Shown here piece after piece: positions 44,979 through 53,650 of a stretch of DNA of 64,000 bases. Location of the stretch: the NCBI GenBank assembly GCA_964537035.1, contig CAZIAK010000005.1, forward strand, positions 1-64,000. Reading direction: 5' to 3'. The stretch is from CAZIAK01 sp964537035. GTDB taxonomy: Bacteria; Planctomycetota; B15-G4. Under the pieces are notes generated by a model. It was not told the origin of the DNA and searched no databases. It worked only from the letters and a program-made list of their open reading frames with translations. The position numbers and the translations under genes were made by a program. The stretch's first letter is position 1; every line of letters starts with the position of its first letter.

Positions 44979-46156
44979 GCGTGCATCAGCTCGGCGGCTG
45001 CCTCTTCGGCGTCGATGTGCTGGGATCCCCCGACCTTCTCGATGGAGTACATCACCCGCACTTCGCGGGTGCGTCGATCGATGAAGCGTACGAAGTAGGT
45101 GGTGTCGACCAGGCCGCCCCAGACCTTGTCCGGCACATGGAACCTGGCCGAGACGTCGAGACGGCCCGCGGCGAAGACGAAGCCGGGGTCAGAGCTGATC
45201 TCAGCCACGTAGGCGCCATGCCCGGGCACCTCGAGGACAGGCACCGACTCGTGGGGACCGAGAGCGGTGAACTCGGCGAACTCGTGACCCTTGCCGGGCA
45301 GCAGGCGCCCGAGGCCGAACAGTGCCTTGGCGAACCACTCTCCCAGCACCGTGTAGCGCTGGCGGAAGAAGCGCTGGCGGGAGATGTCGTAGCGGCTCCA
45401 GCTGGCGTCTTGAGCCTGGCCCGCGCTGCGGTTGAAGAAGTGCACCATCTGGGCCCGGGGCAGCAGCTCGCAGCTGAAACCCTTGCGCCGCAAGCGCAGG
45501 CACAGATCGCTGTCCTCGTAGTAGAGCGGGTAGCCCGGATCAAAGGGACCCAGTTCAAGGGCCAGGTTCCGCTGCATCATCAGGGAGAAGCCAGACAGCT
45601 GGGTCACGGCCAGGGGAGCGGTCGCGGTCCACTGGGTGAGCGCCCGGCGCGAACGAGCTCGCGCATGCACCCGTCCCCAGGGAGCCCAGGCACGGGCCAG
45701 CACCTCGGACATCTGGTTGCCCAGGCTGGGCAGCTCGGTGGGCGGCAGCTGAAAGAAGCGACCCGCGTCGAGGTAGCTCTTGGGGCCCACCATGCCGCAC
45801 TCGGGGTGACTCTCGAGATGCTCGACCATGGCCGCCAGTGCGCCACGAAAGACCATTACGTCCGGGTTGGTCATGAGCACGTAGCGGCCCGATGCCCGGG
45901 CGCAGGCCTCGTTCATGCCCGTGGCGTAGCCGCCGTTCTGGGCCGAGCGCACCACCGTGACCCCGGCCTCTTCGAGAGCGAGCAGGTGCTGCTCCTCGTC
46001 GGGACCCGACGCGTTGTCCACGACGATGTACTCGAGCCCCTCGCCCGCTTCCATGCCGGGGAGGCGCTGCCTGGCCAGGTTTGCCACCAGCCCCCGGGCC
46101 ATCTGGCCTGAGTTCCAGTTGACGATCAGGACGGAGACAACGGGCTGGTCAGTCAT
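44975..46156 (-). CDS. GT2 glycosyltransferase with C-terminal extension
   Basis: 393 residues. VSVLIVNWNSGQMARGLV, VDNASGPDEE, MTNPDVMVFRGAL, YYEDSDLCLRLRRKGF and MVHFFNRSAG define the GT2 domain (1-300). The last 90 residues (from FTALGPHESVPVLEV) look like a beta-rich module and are not recognised; they could bind sugar. It overlaps wzt and the next GT2 by 4 bp each. Confidence 0.86.
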   Translation of the reverse strand: MTDQPVVSVLIVNWNSGQMARGLVANLARQRLPGMEAGEGLEYIVVDNASGPDEEQHLLALEEAGVTVVRSAQNGGYATGMNEACARASGRYVLMTNPDVMVFRGALAAMVEHLESHPECGMVGPKSYLDAGRFFQLPPTELPSLGNQMSEVLARAWAPWGRVHARARSRRALTQWTATAPLAVTQLSGFSLMMQRNLALELGPFDPGYPLYYEDSDLCLRLRRKGFSCELLPRAQMVHFFNRSAGQAQDASWSRYDISRQRFFRQRYTVLGEWFAKALFGLGRLLPGKGHEFAEFTALGPHESVPVLEVPGHGAYVAEISSDPGFVFAAGRLDVSARFHVPDKVWGGLVDTTYFVRFIDRRTREVRVMYSIEKVGGSQHIDAEEAAAELMHA

Positions 46157-47373
46157 GAGGTCACATCCAGGCTGTGCACGGTGAAATCGTGGTCGAGCAT
46201 GACCACTCCCGGCTGGTTCTGTTCCTGCTTGATCAGCAGGGGCTTGTCGAGCTGTCGGTGATCATAGAAGTGGATGCCCGTTTCATCGAGCAGGTAGCCC
46301 ACCACGTTGTACTCGCCCTCAAGCAAGGCCAGGGCAGGCAGGGACAGACGGCCCCGATGCTCACCCGGTTCGAAGAGCGAGGGCAGATCGGTCTCGGTGG
46401 TCGTGAACGACGCCACCAGGATATTGTCGTTGCGAAAGATGGCCACGCCCAGGTTCAGCACGTGGCCCGGCTCGCGAATGACGAAGTCGATCTCGTAGGT
46501 GAGGTTCGTGCCCGGCGCCAACGTGTCGCCCACGGGCTCGCGGTCGGTGTCCGCCAGGAGCATGCGCGAGCCTGTCATGGCGGGCAGGCCCTCGCCGCTC
46601 ACCTTGATCTTGCCCGCAGTGGTGGACTCGGGGTCGGTGGTCAGGGCCCGCTCGTAGTTGGCGTAGGCCACGGTGACGTCTTGGGGAGAGCCTCGCAGCT
46701 CGACCTTGCCATCCTTGACCCAGATGACCTCGTCGCAGATCTGGCGCACGTCGTAGAGGCTGTGGCTGCAGAACAGGATCGACTTGCCCGCCTCACGAAA
46801 CTCGAAGATGCGATCGACGCACTTCTTCTGGAAGTACAGATCGCCCACCGCCAGGATCTCGTCGATGATCAGCACGTCGGGGTCGATGGCCGTGGCCACG
46901 GCGAAGCCCAGGCGCATGACCATGCCCGAGCTGTAGGTGCGCACGGGCTGATCGATGTAGTCACCCAGCTCGGCGAACTCGACGATCGAGTCGATCTTCT
47001 CCTCGATCTGGGCCAACTTGAAACCCTGCACCTGAGCGGCGAGATAGATGTTGCTGCGGCCCGTGAACTCTTGATGAAAGCCCGTGCCCAGCTCGAGCAG
47101 GCTGGCCACCGAACCCTGGATGGTCACGTTGCCGCCCGTCGACATCGACGTGCCGGCGAGCACCTTCAGCAGGGTCGACTTGCCCGCGCCGTTCTCACCG
47201 ATGACGCCGAGGGCCTGCCCCGACGGCAAGCGAAAACTCACCCCGTCGAGAGCTCTGAACGAACGGTGGTAGGTCTTGCGGCCAAACGACAGGGCCTCTT
47301 TCAGCCTCGAGAACGAGGAGTCGTAGAGGCGGTACTCCTTGACCAGATTGTCGACGACGACGGCATCGTGCAT
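46153..47373 (-). CDS. wzt: Polysaccharide ABC exporter ATPase with C-terminal binding domain
   Basis: 406 residues. Walker A GENGAGKST at 59-67, signature region TYSSGMVMRLGFA near 147-158, Walker B VLIIDEILAVGD with D171/E172. Residues about 250-406 form a separate beta-sandwich-like domain as in Wzt proteins of O-antigen systems, where it recognises the modified end of the finished chain. That implies a terminal modification on the polymer; methyltransferases and a GNAT protein nearby could supply it. Adjacent wzm is 3 bp upstream. Confidence 0.93.
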   Translation of the reverse strand: MHDAVVVDNLVKEYRLYDSSFSRLKEALSFGRKTYHRSFRALDGVSFRLPSGQALGVIGENGAGKSTLLKVLAGTSMSTGGNVTIQGSVASLLELGTGFHQEFTGRSNIYLAAQVQGFKLAQIEEKIDSIVEFAELGDYIDQPVRTYSSGMVMRLGFAVATAIDPDVLIIDEILAVGDLYFQKKCVDRIFEFREAGKSILFCSHSLYDVRQICDEVIWVKDGKVELRGSPQDVTVAYANYERALTTDPESTTAGKIKVSGEGLPAMTGSRMLLADTDREPVGDTLAPGTNLTYEIDFVIREPGHVLNLGVAIFRNDNILVASFTTTETDLPSLFEPGEHRGRLSLPALALLEGEYNVVGYLLDETGIHFYDHRQLDKPLLIKQEQNQPGVVMLDHDFTVHSLDVTS

Positions 47374-47376
47374 GGC

Positions 47377-48342
47377 TCAGACCTCGTCCGCGAAGCGGCC
47401 CTTGCAACGGATGAAGAACCCGTAGGCCAACCACTGCACCAGGAAAGCGACACCTGCCAGCTTCAACAGGCGCACCACAGGGAAGGGCACCTTGCCGTAG
47501 CTGAAAATCGATCGGTAGAGATCGAGCAAGACAGCCATGGGGTTGTAGGACATGCACTCGACGGACAGGGCCGCGAAGTCGTAGGTCGTGGTGATGTTGT
47601 CCAGCTCGGCCCGTGTGTCGGCGATCCACTCCGGGCTGCCGTCCGCCTCAGCTTGTTCCATCTGGACTGAGAGCCGGGTGTACTCGACCTCGGCCTGCTT
47701 GAGGATCTCGCCAGGGTCGTAGAACACCGGCGTGGTGAACATCCAGAAGGTCACCAGCACGGGCACGGCCTGGCTCACGTCGCGCACGAAGATGTTGGCC
47801 GCAGACAAGAACATGGCCACGCCGTTCACGAACAGGAACTGCACCACCAGCAGCGCGGGCAACCAGAGCAGGCCCCAGGGCAGCCCGCCGTTCACGACCC
47901 CCTCGAGGGCCAGCAGGATGACGAAGCCCACCAGGAAGAACACGTGAAACACGATCGTCGTGTAGGTGGGCAACAGCTCGCTGGGGAAGGCGATCTTCTT
48001 GATCAGGTTGGCGTTCTCGAGCACCACGCCTGCGCCACGAGAGACCCCCTCGGCCAGCACCGTCCAGGGCAGGATGCCGGTGATCAGGTAGAAGGTCGAA
48101 CGCCAGCCCTTGCCCTCCGCGTCGAAAGGCGCCAGGTCGTCGCCCAGGGGGATCTTCAGGATCTGGGCGAAGACCAGGTAGTAGATGGCGAACAACATGG
48201 CCGGCTGGATCACCGGCCACAGTCGACCAAGGATCGAGCCCTCGATGCGGGCCTTCAGCTCACGGCGCACGAAGGCCACCAGCAGCTCGCGGTGGTCCCA
48301 GATGACGACGGGCAGAAGGAGCGCGGAACCGAGGGTGCTCAT
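47377..48342 (-). CDS. wzm: Polysaccharide ABC exporter permease
   Basis: 321 residues, about six membrane helices. FVRRELKARIEGSILGRLWP is the typical N-terminal gate-helix region of ABC-2 permeases, and FTTPVFYDPGEIL with SYNPMAVLLDLYRS are the usual flanks of the last outer loop. Between those two motifs lie about 50 extra, charged, helix-prone residues (212-262), absent from ordinary Wzm (about 260 residues). The gene starts a run wzm-wzt-GT2-GT2-GNAT with gaps of 3 bp or overlaps. Confidence 0.92.
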   Translation of the reverse strand: MSTLGSALLLPVVIWDHRELLVAFVRRELKARIEGSILGRLWPVIQPAMLFAIYYLVFAQILKIPLGDDLAPFDAEGKGWRSTFYLITGILPWTVLAEGVSRGAGVVLENANLIKKIAFPSELLPTYTTIVFHVFFLVGFVILLALEGVVNGGLPWGLLWLPALLVVQFLFVNGVAMFLSAANIFVRDVSQAVPVLVTFWMFTTPVFYDPGEILKQAEVEYTRLSVQMEQAEADGSPEWIADTRAELDNITTTYDFAALSVECMSYNPMAVLLDLYRSIFSYGKVPFPVVRLLKLAGVAFLVQWLAYGFFIRCKGRFADEV

Positions 48343-48403
48343 GGAATCCAGGTTTGGGGGTGGCTGGTCAACCGCGGAAGCATACCCGCAGTTGGCCCGG
48401 CGA

Positions 48404-49342
48404 TCACCTGGGCTTGGCAGGGCTCGCCATCAAGGCCCGGCGGGCGGCCCCCACCAGCCCGGCGTCGTCGCCCAGACGAGCCTCCAGCACGGGCAACCCG
48501 GTGCGCCCGGAACCGATGGGATTGGCCGTCACTCCCAGCCGAGCCGCGTCCAGCAGCTCGGGCAGGTGGGTGGCCAGACCGCCCCCCACGACGATCGTCT
48601 GGGGATCAAACATGTTCACCGCCAGGCGGGTCAGCACGGTCATGGCCTCCAAGGCCCGCCCCACCAGCTCACCTGCCGCCTGACCACCGGCCCGGTAGGC
48701 CGCGAGCAGGCCCGCCGTATCGTCGGCGATGCCCTGGTCCGAGGCAGCCCTGGCCAGCCCCTGCCCTCCCAGGACCGAGTCGTAGCAGCCCACACAACCC
48801 GCGGGGCAGGTGGGCCCGTCCCGGTCGTAGATGAGGTGCCCTGCCTCACCGGCCATGCCCCGCAGCCCCTCGATCAGGCGCCCACCGGCCACGGCCCCGA
48901 AGCCCACGCCGCTGCCCAGAAACAGGGCCACCAGGTGATCGCAGCCCGCAGCCCAGGCCTCGCCGAGGGCCGCTGCGTTCACATCGTTGACCAGGGCCAC
49001 GGGCAGCGCGAGCCGCCGCTCCAGGGGCCCGGTCACGTCCAGATCGGTCAGCTCGAGGTTCGGGCTGACGGCCAGCCGTCCTCGGGGCAGGTCGAGCAGA
49101 CCCGCCAGGGCCAGGCCTGCCGCCAGGGGCCGAGGCCCGCCCCCTGAGCTGAGCTCCTCGGCCATGGTCTGCACGGCATCCAGCAAGGCAGTGCCGTCGC
49201 CTCGGGGAGCCGAGGCCCGGGTGCGACGGAGCAGCGCTCCCTTGCCGTCGCAGAGCGCTCCCCGGAGATGGGTGCCCCCCACGTCAAAGGCCAGCACCCG
49301 TCTGGACTCAGGCCCCGGGCTCGGCTCACCCCCAGCCATCAT
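48404..49342 (-). CDS. ROK-family sugar kinase (glucokinase-like)
   Basis: 312 residues. The phosphate-binding AFDVGGTHLRGAL, the catalytic region VALVNDVNAAALGEA, LGSGVGFGAVAGGRL and the zinc motif GHLIYDRDGPTCPAGCVGC are ROK signatures. Typically phosphorylates glucose or an N-acetyl-hexosamine with ATP in the cytoplasm. It overlaps the sulfatase-like gene by 4 bp and precedes wzm by 61 bp. It could feed nucleotide-sugar synthesis. Some family members are regulators, but no DNA-binding domain is present here. Confidence 0.88.
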   Translation of the reverse strand: MMAGGEPSPGPESRRVLAFDVGGTHLRGALCDGKGALLRRTRASAPRGDGTALLDAVQTMAEELSSGGGPRPLAAGLALAGLLDLPRGRLAVSPNLELTDLDVTGPLERRLALPVALVNDVNAAALGEAWAAGCDHLVALFLGSGVGFGAVAGGRLIEGLRGMAGEAGHLIYDRDGPTCPAGCVGCYDSVLGGQGLARAASDQGIADDTAGLLAAYRAGGQAAGELVGRALEAMTVLTRLAVNMFDPQTIVVGGGLATHLPELLDAARLGVTANPIGSGRTGLPVLEARLGDDAGLVGAARRALMASPAKPR

Positions 49343-51573
49343 GGAATCCAGGGAACAGGCCAGGACGCTGAGTTGATCAGCTCATCCTCGTACCAGGCCT
49401 CGAAGGCGGCCGAGAGGGCCTCTGCCTCGGCCTGGGCGCGCTCGTCGCCGCCGTCGGCCAGGCCACCGTCCAGCCGGTTTGCCCACGCGAGGGGGTCGTC
49501 GTCCAGGGAGTAGAGCGCCCGCCCGGGTCCGCCCCGCTCTTGGATCAGCAGCCAGTCGTTGCGCCGGCTGGCCTCCAGGTCGTGACGGGTGACCTCGTCG
49601 AAGGGGCGCAAGACCGAGTGGATGGTGCGGTCGGGCTGCTCGGGGCCGAAGGGTGGGGGCAGCCCTCCCGTGAGCGAGCCTGCGGTCATGACCCGTCCCA
49701 GGTCGCCGATCAGATGGGCCCCGTCGACCAAGGGCAGGGGGTGGTCGATGCGTGCAGGGGTGCTGACCCCCGGCCCGGCGATGATCAGCGGCACCGAGAC
49801 CACCTCGTCGTAGAGGGTCTGGCCGTTGTGCAGCCCGTTGTGCTCGTAGAACTCTTGCCCGGCCGAGCCCACCACCACGATCAGGGTGCGGTCGAGCAAG
49901 GCCTGGCTGCGCAGCTCGTCGATCAGCAACCCCAGGGCCCGATCGACCCGGGTGACCTCGCTGTCGGCGGTCTGTCCCATCTCAAGCGCTGCGGCCTCTG
50001 CGGCGCCAGGGCGAGAGTCGAGCATGGCCAGACGGGCGACCAGGTCACCGTCGATGTCCCCCGGCAGCTGTTTCAGGTCGACAAGTTCTGACGTGTGCGG
50101 CGGCATCGCATCGTTCACGTGCATGGTCAGGAACCACTGAAACTGGCCAGCCTCTGCCAACCAATCGCAGGCCTCTTCGGCCAGGCTGGTCGCTGGCAGG
50201 GGACGCCAGACGTTTCGCTGGTAGCCCCGGTCGAGGCCCGTGGCAGGCGCGATGATGCCGGTGTTGCGGAAGCAGGCCGTCATGGTTCCGGCCCAGCCCG
50301 CCGACTGGGCCATGGTGGTCACTCTCGGCGACAGCACCCGCCCCGTGCGCAGGCCCACGCCGTGCCCGAGGGGCGACAGGCCGGTGAGCAAGGTGGCCAC
50401 GTTCGGCAAGGGCCAGGACGACGGGGCGTAGAGATGCGAGTAGGTCAGCCCACGCGCGGCCAGGGCATCGAGATTGGGGGTCTGACCACGGCTGTATCCC
50501 GAGACACCCAGGCGATCGAAGCGCAGGCCGTCGACCACCAGCAGGAGCAGGTTGCGGCTGCGCTCCAGATCGAAGCCCTGTCGCATGCGCACACGTCTCT
50601 CGGTGACGTAGGCCTCGCGCAGGCCCACGAACAGGCTGTCACCGCCGATGACCTCGAAGACCAGTTCAAGAGACTCACCCTGGTGGGCCGCCAGGTCGAG
50701 AGTGATCAGCGCCTCTCGGGACGGCGTGCGGTCGAGCAGTGAGATGGCGTGGGAGTCGACCCGCACCCGGGCCAGCTCTTCGAAGCCGGCATGAACCGTG
50801 ACCCAGGTGGGCTGCACCGAGCCCTCGTCTGACAAGCGGCCCGTGTGGGTCACCACCTTCAAGGTGGCTCGAGGGGGCACCTCGTCGAGGGCCAGCCGCA
50901 CGGGCGCGCTAGGCACCAGCTGCAGACACAGGGGGCCCATGAGATCGACGCGGCTGCTGGCTTCCGTGGGCGGCGCCCGGACCAGATCAATGGCCGCCCC
51001 CGTGAGCAGGTCGGCCACGATGGACTCGACGGACACGGTGCTGGCCGTCTCGTCCACGGCCCTGCCGGAGGACAACAGGGCCACGTTGGCCACGTAGACC
51101 TGGCCCAGCCCCGGGCGCCCCCGGCCGTCAAGGGCGCGCAGCTGCAGTTCGATGGCCTCACCGGCCACGGCGGGCACGGGCACACGGTGTTCTGCCCAGG
51201 TGTTTTCAGAAGCGGTCAGGTCGGCCAGCTGCTCCTGTGAGCCATCTTTTCGCACCAGCCAGACGCCCAGATTGGGCAAGCCCCTCAGGTAGCCCTCGTG
51301 CAGGCGCAGCACGGGGTCGTCCCCGGGGACGGTCGTGAAGAAGCGCAGCAGGGCGTCATTCACACCGAGGGTCCAGGCCTCGCGGGTGCCGTTGGAGAGG
51401 GTGACGGATGTGGCCGCTTCCGGCGCCAGATCGCTGGTCAGCCGCAGGACGGCGTCAACCCGATAGTCAGGGGCCAGCTGGCTGGAGTACCAGATCCAGC
51501 CCGCCCCCAAGACCCCCACCACCAGCACCAGCCAGACCGCCGCCCCCATCGCCGCCCGCTCGGAGCGAATCAA
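49339..51573 (-). CDS. Membrane-anchored sulfatase-fold protein, probably catalytically degenerate
   Basis: 744 residues. One N-terminal helix (10-28), then a 300-residue beta-rich outer region with no family recognised, then a sulfatase/alkaline-phosphatase-superfamily domain (340-740). The first metal site is intact (LLLVVDGLRFDRLG, D348). At the nucleophile position the usual W-T-L-P-S reads WPLPN (residues 387-391), so Pro replaces Thr/Cys. The usual SDHGEEF metal motif reads GSAGQEF (569-575), losing Asp and His. It starts with TTG 51573, overlapping the lipoprotein stop, or ATG 51549. A binding or structural role in the periplasm is more likely than hydrolysis. Confidence 0.82.
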   Translation of the reverse strand: MIRSERAAMGAAVWLVLVVGVLGAGWIWYSSQLAPDYRVDAVLRLTSDLAPEAATSVTLSNGTREAWTLGVNDALLRFFTTVPGDDPVLRLHEGYLRGLPNLGVWLVRKDGSQEQLADLTASENTWAEHRVPVPAVAGEAIELQLRALDGRGRPGLGQVYVANVALLSSGRAVDETASTVSVESIVADLLTGAAIDLVRAPPTEASSRVDLMGPLCLQLVPSAPVRLALDEVPPRATLKVVTHTGRLSDEGSVQPTWVTVHAGFEELARVRVDSHAISLLDRTPSREALITLDLAAHQGESLELVFEVIGGDSLFVGLREAYVTERRVRMRQGFDLERSRNLLLLVVDGLRFDRLGVSGYSRGQTPNLDALAARGLTYSHLYAPSSWPLPNVATLLTGLSPLGHGVGLRTGRVLSPRVTTMAQSAGWAGTMTACFRNTGIIAPATGLDRGYQRNVWRPLPATSLAEEACDWLAEAGQFQWFLTMHVNDAMPPHTSELVDLKQLPGDIDGDLVARLAMLDSRPGAAEAAALEMGQTADSEVTRVDRALGLLIDELRSQALLDRTLIVVVGSAGQEFYEHNGLHNGQTLYDEVVSVPLIIAGPGVSTPARIDHPLPLVDGAHLIGDLGRVMTAGSLTGGLPPPFGPEQPDRTIHSVLRPFDEVTRHDLEASRRNDWLLIQERGGPGRALYSLDDDPLAWANRLDGGLADGGDERAQAEAEALSAAFEAWYEDELINSASWPVPWIP

Positions 51574-52106
51574 CCTTGTGGACTCCGGCCAGGTTCGGCC
51601 CGCACATCAATGAAGTAGGTCGAGAGCCGAGCCCGGATCTTCGCAGCCAAGAACTCTGCGTCGTCCCAGTTGTCGTGCCATTCTTCCCACTCGGCGGAGT
51701 CCCGGATCTGGGTGGCACGCATCCCGCCTTTCCGAATGACCTCTTCTCTCACGCGCAGGCGTACCTTCCATCCGGGGGCTTCCAGGCGATTGCTGATCTC
51801 GACGACCGCCTTGCGACGTGACGGACCCCGCACTTCTCGCACAGAAGTTCCGTAGAGCCACTCGCTCTCGAGCGAACCGCTGCCCGGATCGCCCGTGATG
51901 ACGTGAAACCCCTCGCTGTCGAGCAGGTCGATCACCACCACCCAGAGATTGTCGTAGGCCAGGCCGTCGAAGCTCATTTCGGCCCAGAGCTCCGGGGTGG
52001 AGAGGCAGCCCGAGAGGGAGCCTGTCAGCAGCAGGGCAGCCACCGTTGAGACGAGCCAGCACGGGGCCTGGGCCTGTCTGTTGAGACGTCGAGCGCTCGT
52101 TTTCAT
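51570..52106 (-). CDS. Predicted lipoprotein of unknown function
   Basis: 178 residues. A basic N-terminus, hydrophobic stretch and lipobox LSGC (31-34) predict signal peptidase II cleavage before C34. The mature part has a repeated pattern of strands (LDSEGFHVITGDPGSGSLES, AVVEISNRLEAPGWKVRLRV) that resembles outer-membrane assembly-type lipoproteins of mixed alpha/beta fold, but I cannot name a family. It overlaps der and the sulfatase-like gene by 4 bp each. Confidence 0.78.
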   Translation of the reverse strand: MKTSARRLNRQAQAPCWLVSTVAALLLTGSLSGCLSTPELWAEMSFDGLAYDNLWVVVIDLLDSEGFHVITGDPGSGSLESEWLYGTSVREVRGPSRRKAVVEISNRLEAPGWKVRLRVREEVIRKGGMRATQIRDSAEWEEWHDNWDDAEFLAAKIRARLSTYFIDVRAEPGRSPQG

Positions 52107-53644
52107 TGCTGGCCCGTTCCGCGGCGGCGAAAGTGAAGCTGGATCGGCACATCTCGATACGGCAGCTGCTCCTGCAGGCGGTGCACCAGGAAGCGACGCC
52201 AGGCCTCCTCGAACAGGTTCGGCTCGTTCACGAACAAGCAGAGGGTCGGAGGGTGGACGGACACCTGGGATCCATAGTAGAGCTTGCCGATGCGGCCACG
52301 GATCGGTCGGGGTCGGCGCTGCTGGTAGGCGCTGCGCAAGACCCGGTTCAGCTCACCGGTGCTGACCCGCTGGCCCGCCTGATCGTGCAGCTCGGCGGCC
52401 AACTTGAAGGTGGCCGTCAGGTTCAGGTTCTCGACCGAGGAGATGAGCGAGATCGGCGCATGGGCCATGCCGGTCATGGTGCTGCGCAGGTAGGCCTCGT
52501 AGTCAGCAGGTTCTGCGGAGACCCGAGCCAGATCCCACTTGGTGACCACCAAGATCGTGGGGACGGCCAACTCGACGGCCATGCCACCGATCTGTCGGTC
52601 GATACGCCCCACATCGCGGGTGGCGTCAATCAGCAGCAGGGCCACGTCCGCCCGACGCAAGGCCCGCTCTGCTCTGGACTGGCCGTAGAACTCGACGGAG
52701 TCGCTGACCGTCTTGCGCTTGCGGATGCCTGCGGTATCGACGGCCACGAAGCTGCGGCCGTTCAGGGTGAAGGGCACGTCTACCGCGTCGCGGGTCGTCC
52801 CCGCCACCTCGGAGACGATCACCCGATCGTGGCCCACCAGGGCATTGACCAGGGTCGACTTGCCCACGTTCATGCGGCCCAGAATGGCGACGCACACGGC
52901 GTCGACGGGCCGGGGCGAGACGGTGACCACCTCACCCACCCGCGCCACCACATCTTCGAGCAGCACGGTGATGCCCAGACGCTCCTTGGCAGACACGGCT
53001 GCGGGTTCGCCGAAGCCCAGGGTGTAGGCCTCGGACACAGCCAGTTCATCGGCCCGAGCCTCGACCTTGTTGGCGATCAGCATCACCGGCTGAGAGAGGC
53101 GCCGCAGCCGCCGGGCGATCTCTCGGTCGAGGGACGTGAGCCCCTCTTTGGAGTCGACCACGAAGAGGACCAGGTCGGCCAGATCGAGGGCCGTCTCGAT
53201 CTGCTGATCGATCTCTTGTTTGAGCAGGGCGTCGTCGACGATGCCGATGCCGCCGGTGTCGATCAGCTCGAGGGTCCGTCCCTCGATGTCGAGCAGGAAG
53301 CCGACCCGGTCGCGGGTCACACCCGACATGGGGTCTTCGATGGCGATGCGTCGGCCGGCCAGAGCGTTGAACAGGGTGCTCTTGCCCACGTTCGGCCGCC
53401 CTACGATGACCACGCTGGGGATGCCCAGCCCGCCGCGGATGCGGCCCGACGGCAGGGCGTCGGCGGACGCATCCCCCACCTCTGAGAAGCCTTGGTCAGG
53501 GGGAAGATCGAAATCAGACGGATCAGACACGGGTCTTGAAGCCAGGGAGGGTTCAACCTCGCCAGCACCTCTTCGGCCGAAGAACGGTCGGCCCGCGCTG
53601 GGTCGAGAACGAGGCATTGTGCCTGATCGGCCAGCCCAGCCCAA
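52103..53644 (-). CDS. der: Ribosome-assembly GTPase Der (EngA)
   Basis: 513 residues. Two GTPase domains in tandem (GRPNVGKST, DTGGIG, ANKVEA; then GRMNVGKST, DTAGIR, TKWDLA) and a C-terminal KH-like domain (GELNRVLRSAYQQRRPRPIR) are unique to Der, which acts in 50S subunit assembly. The second-copy G4 motif TKWD is present; the first is NKVE in place of NKxD, as in many Der proteins. A 75-residue N-terminal extension before the first domain is poorly conserved and acidic; the start may be ATG 53617 or GTG 53531 rather than 53644. Confidence 0.93.
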   Translation of the reverse strand: MGWAGRSGTMPRSRPSAGRPFFGRRGAGEVEPSLASRPVSDPSDFDLPPDQGFSEVGDASADALPSGRIRGGLGIPSVVIVGRPNVGKSTLFNALAGRRIAIEDPMSGVTRDRVGFLLDIEGRTLELIDTGGIGIVDDALLKQEIDQQIETALDLADLVLFVVDSKEGLTSLDREIARRLRRLSQPVMLIANKVEARADELAVSEAYTLGFGEPAAVSAKERLGITVLLEDVVARVGEVVTVSPRPVDAVCVAILGRMNVGKSTLVNALVGHDRVIVSEVAGTTRDAVDVPFTLNGRSFVAVDTAGIRKRKTVSDSVEFYGQSRAERALRRADVALLLIDATRDVGRIDRQIGGMAVELAVPTILVVTKWDLARVSAEPADYEAYLRSTMTGMAHAPISLISSVENLNLTATFKLAAELHDQAGQRVSTGELNRVLRSAYQQRRPRPIRGRIGKLYYGSQVSVHPPTLCLFVNEPNLFEEAWRRFLVHRLQEQLPYRDVPIQLHFRRRGTGQQ

Positions 53645-53650
53645 GCGGGC

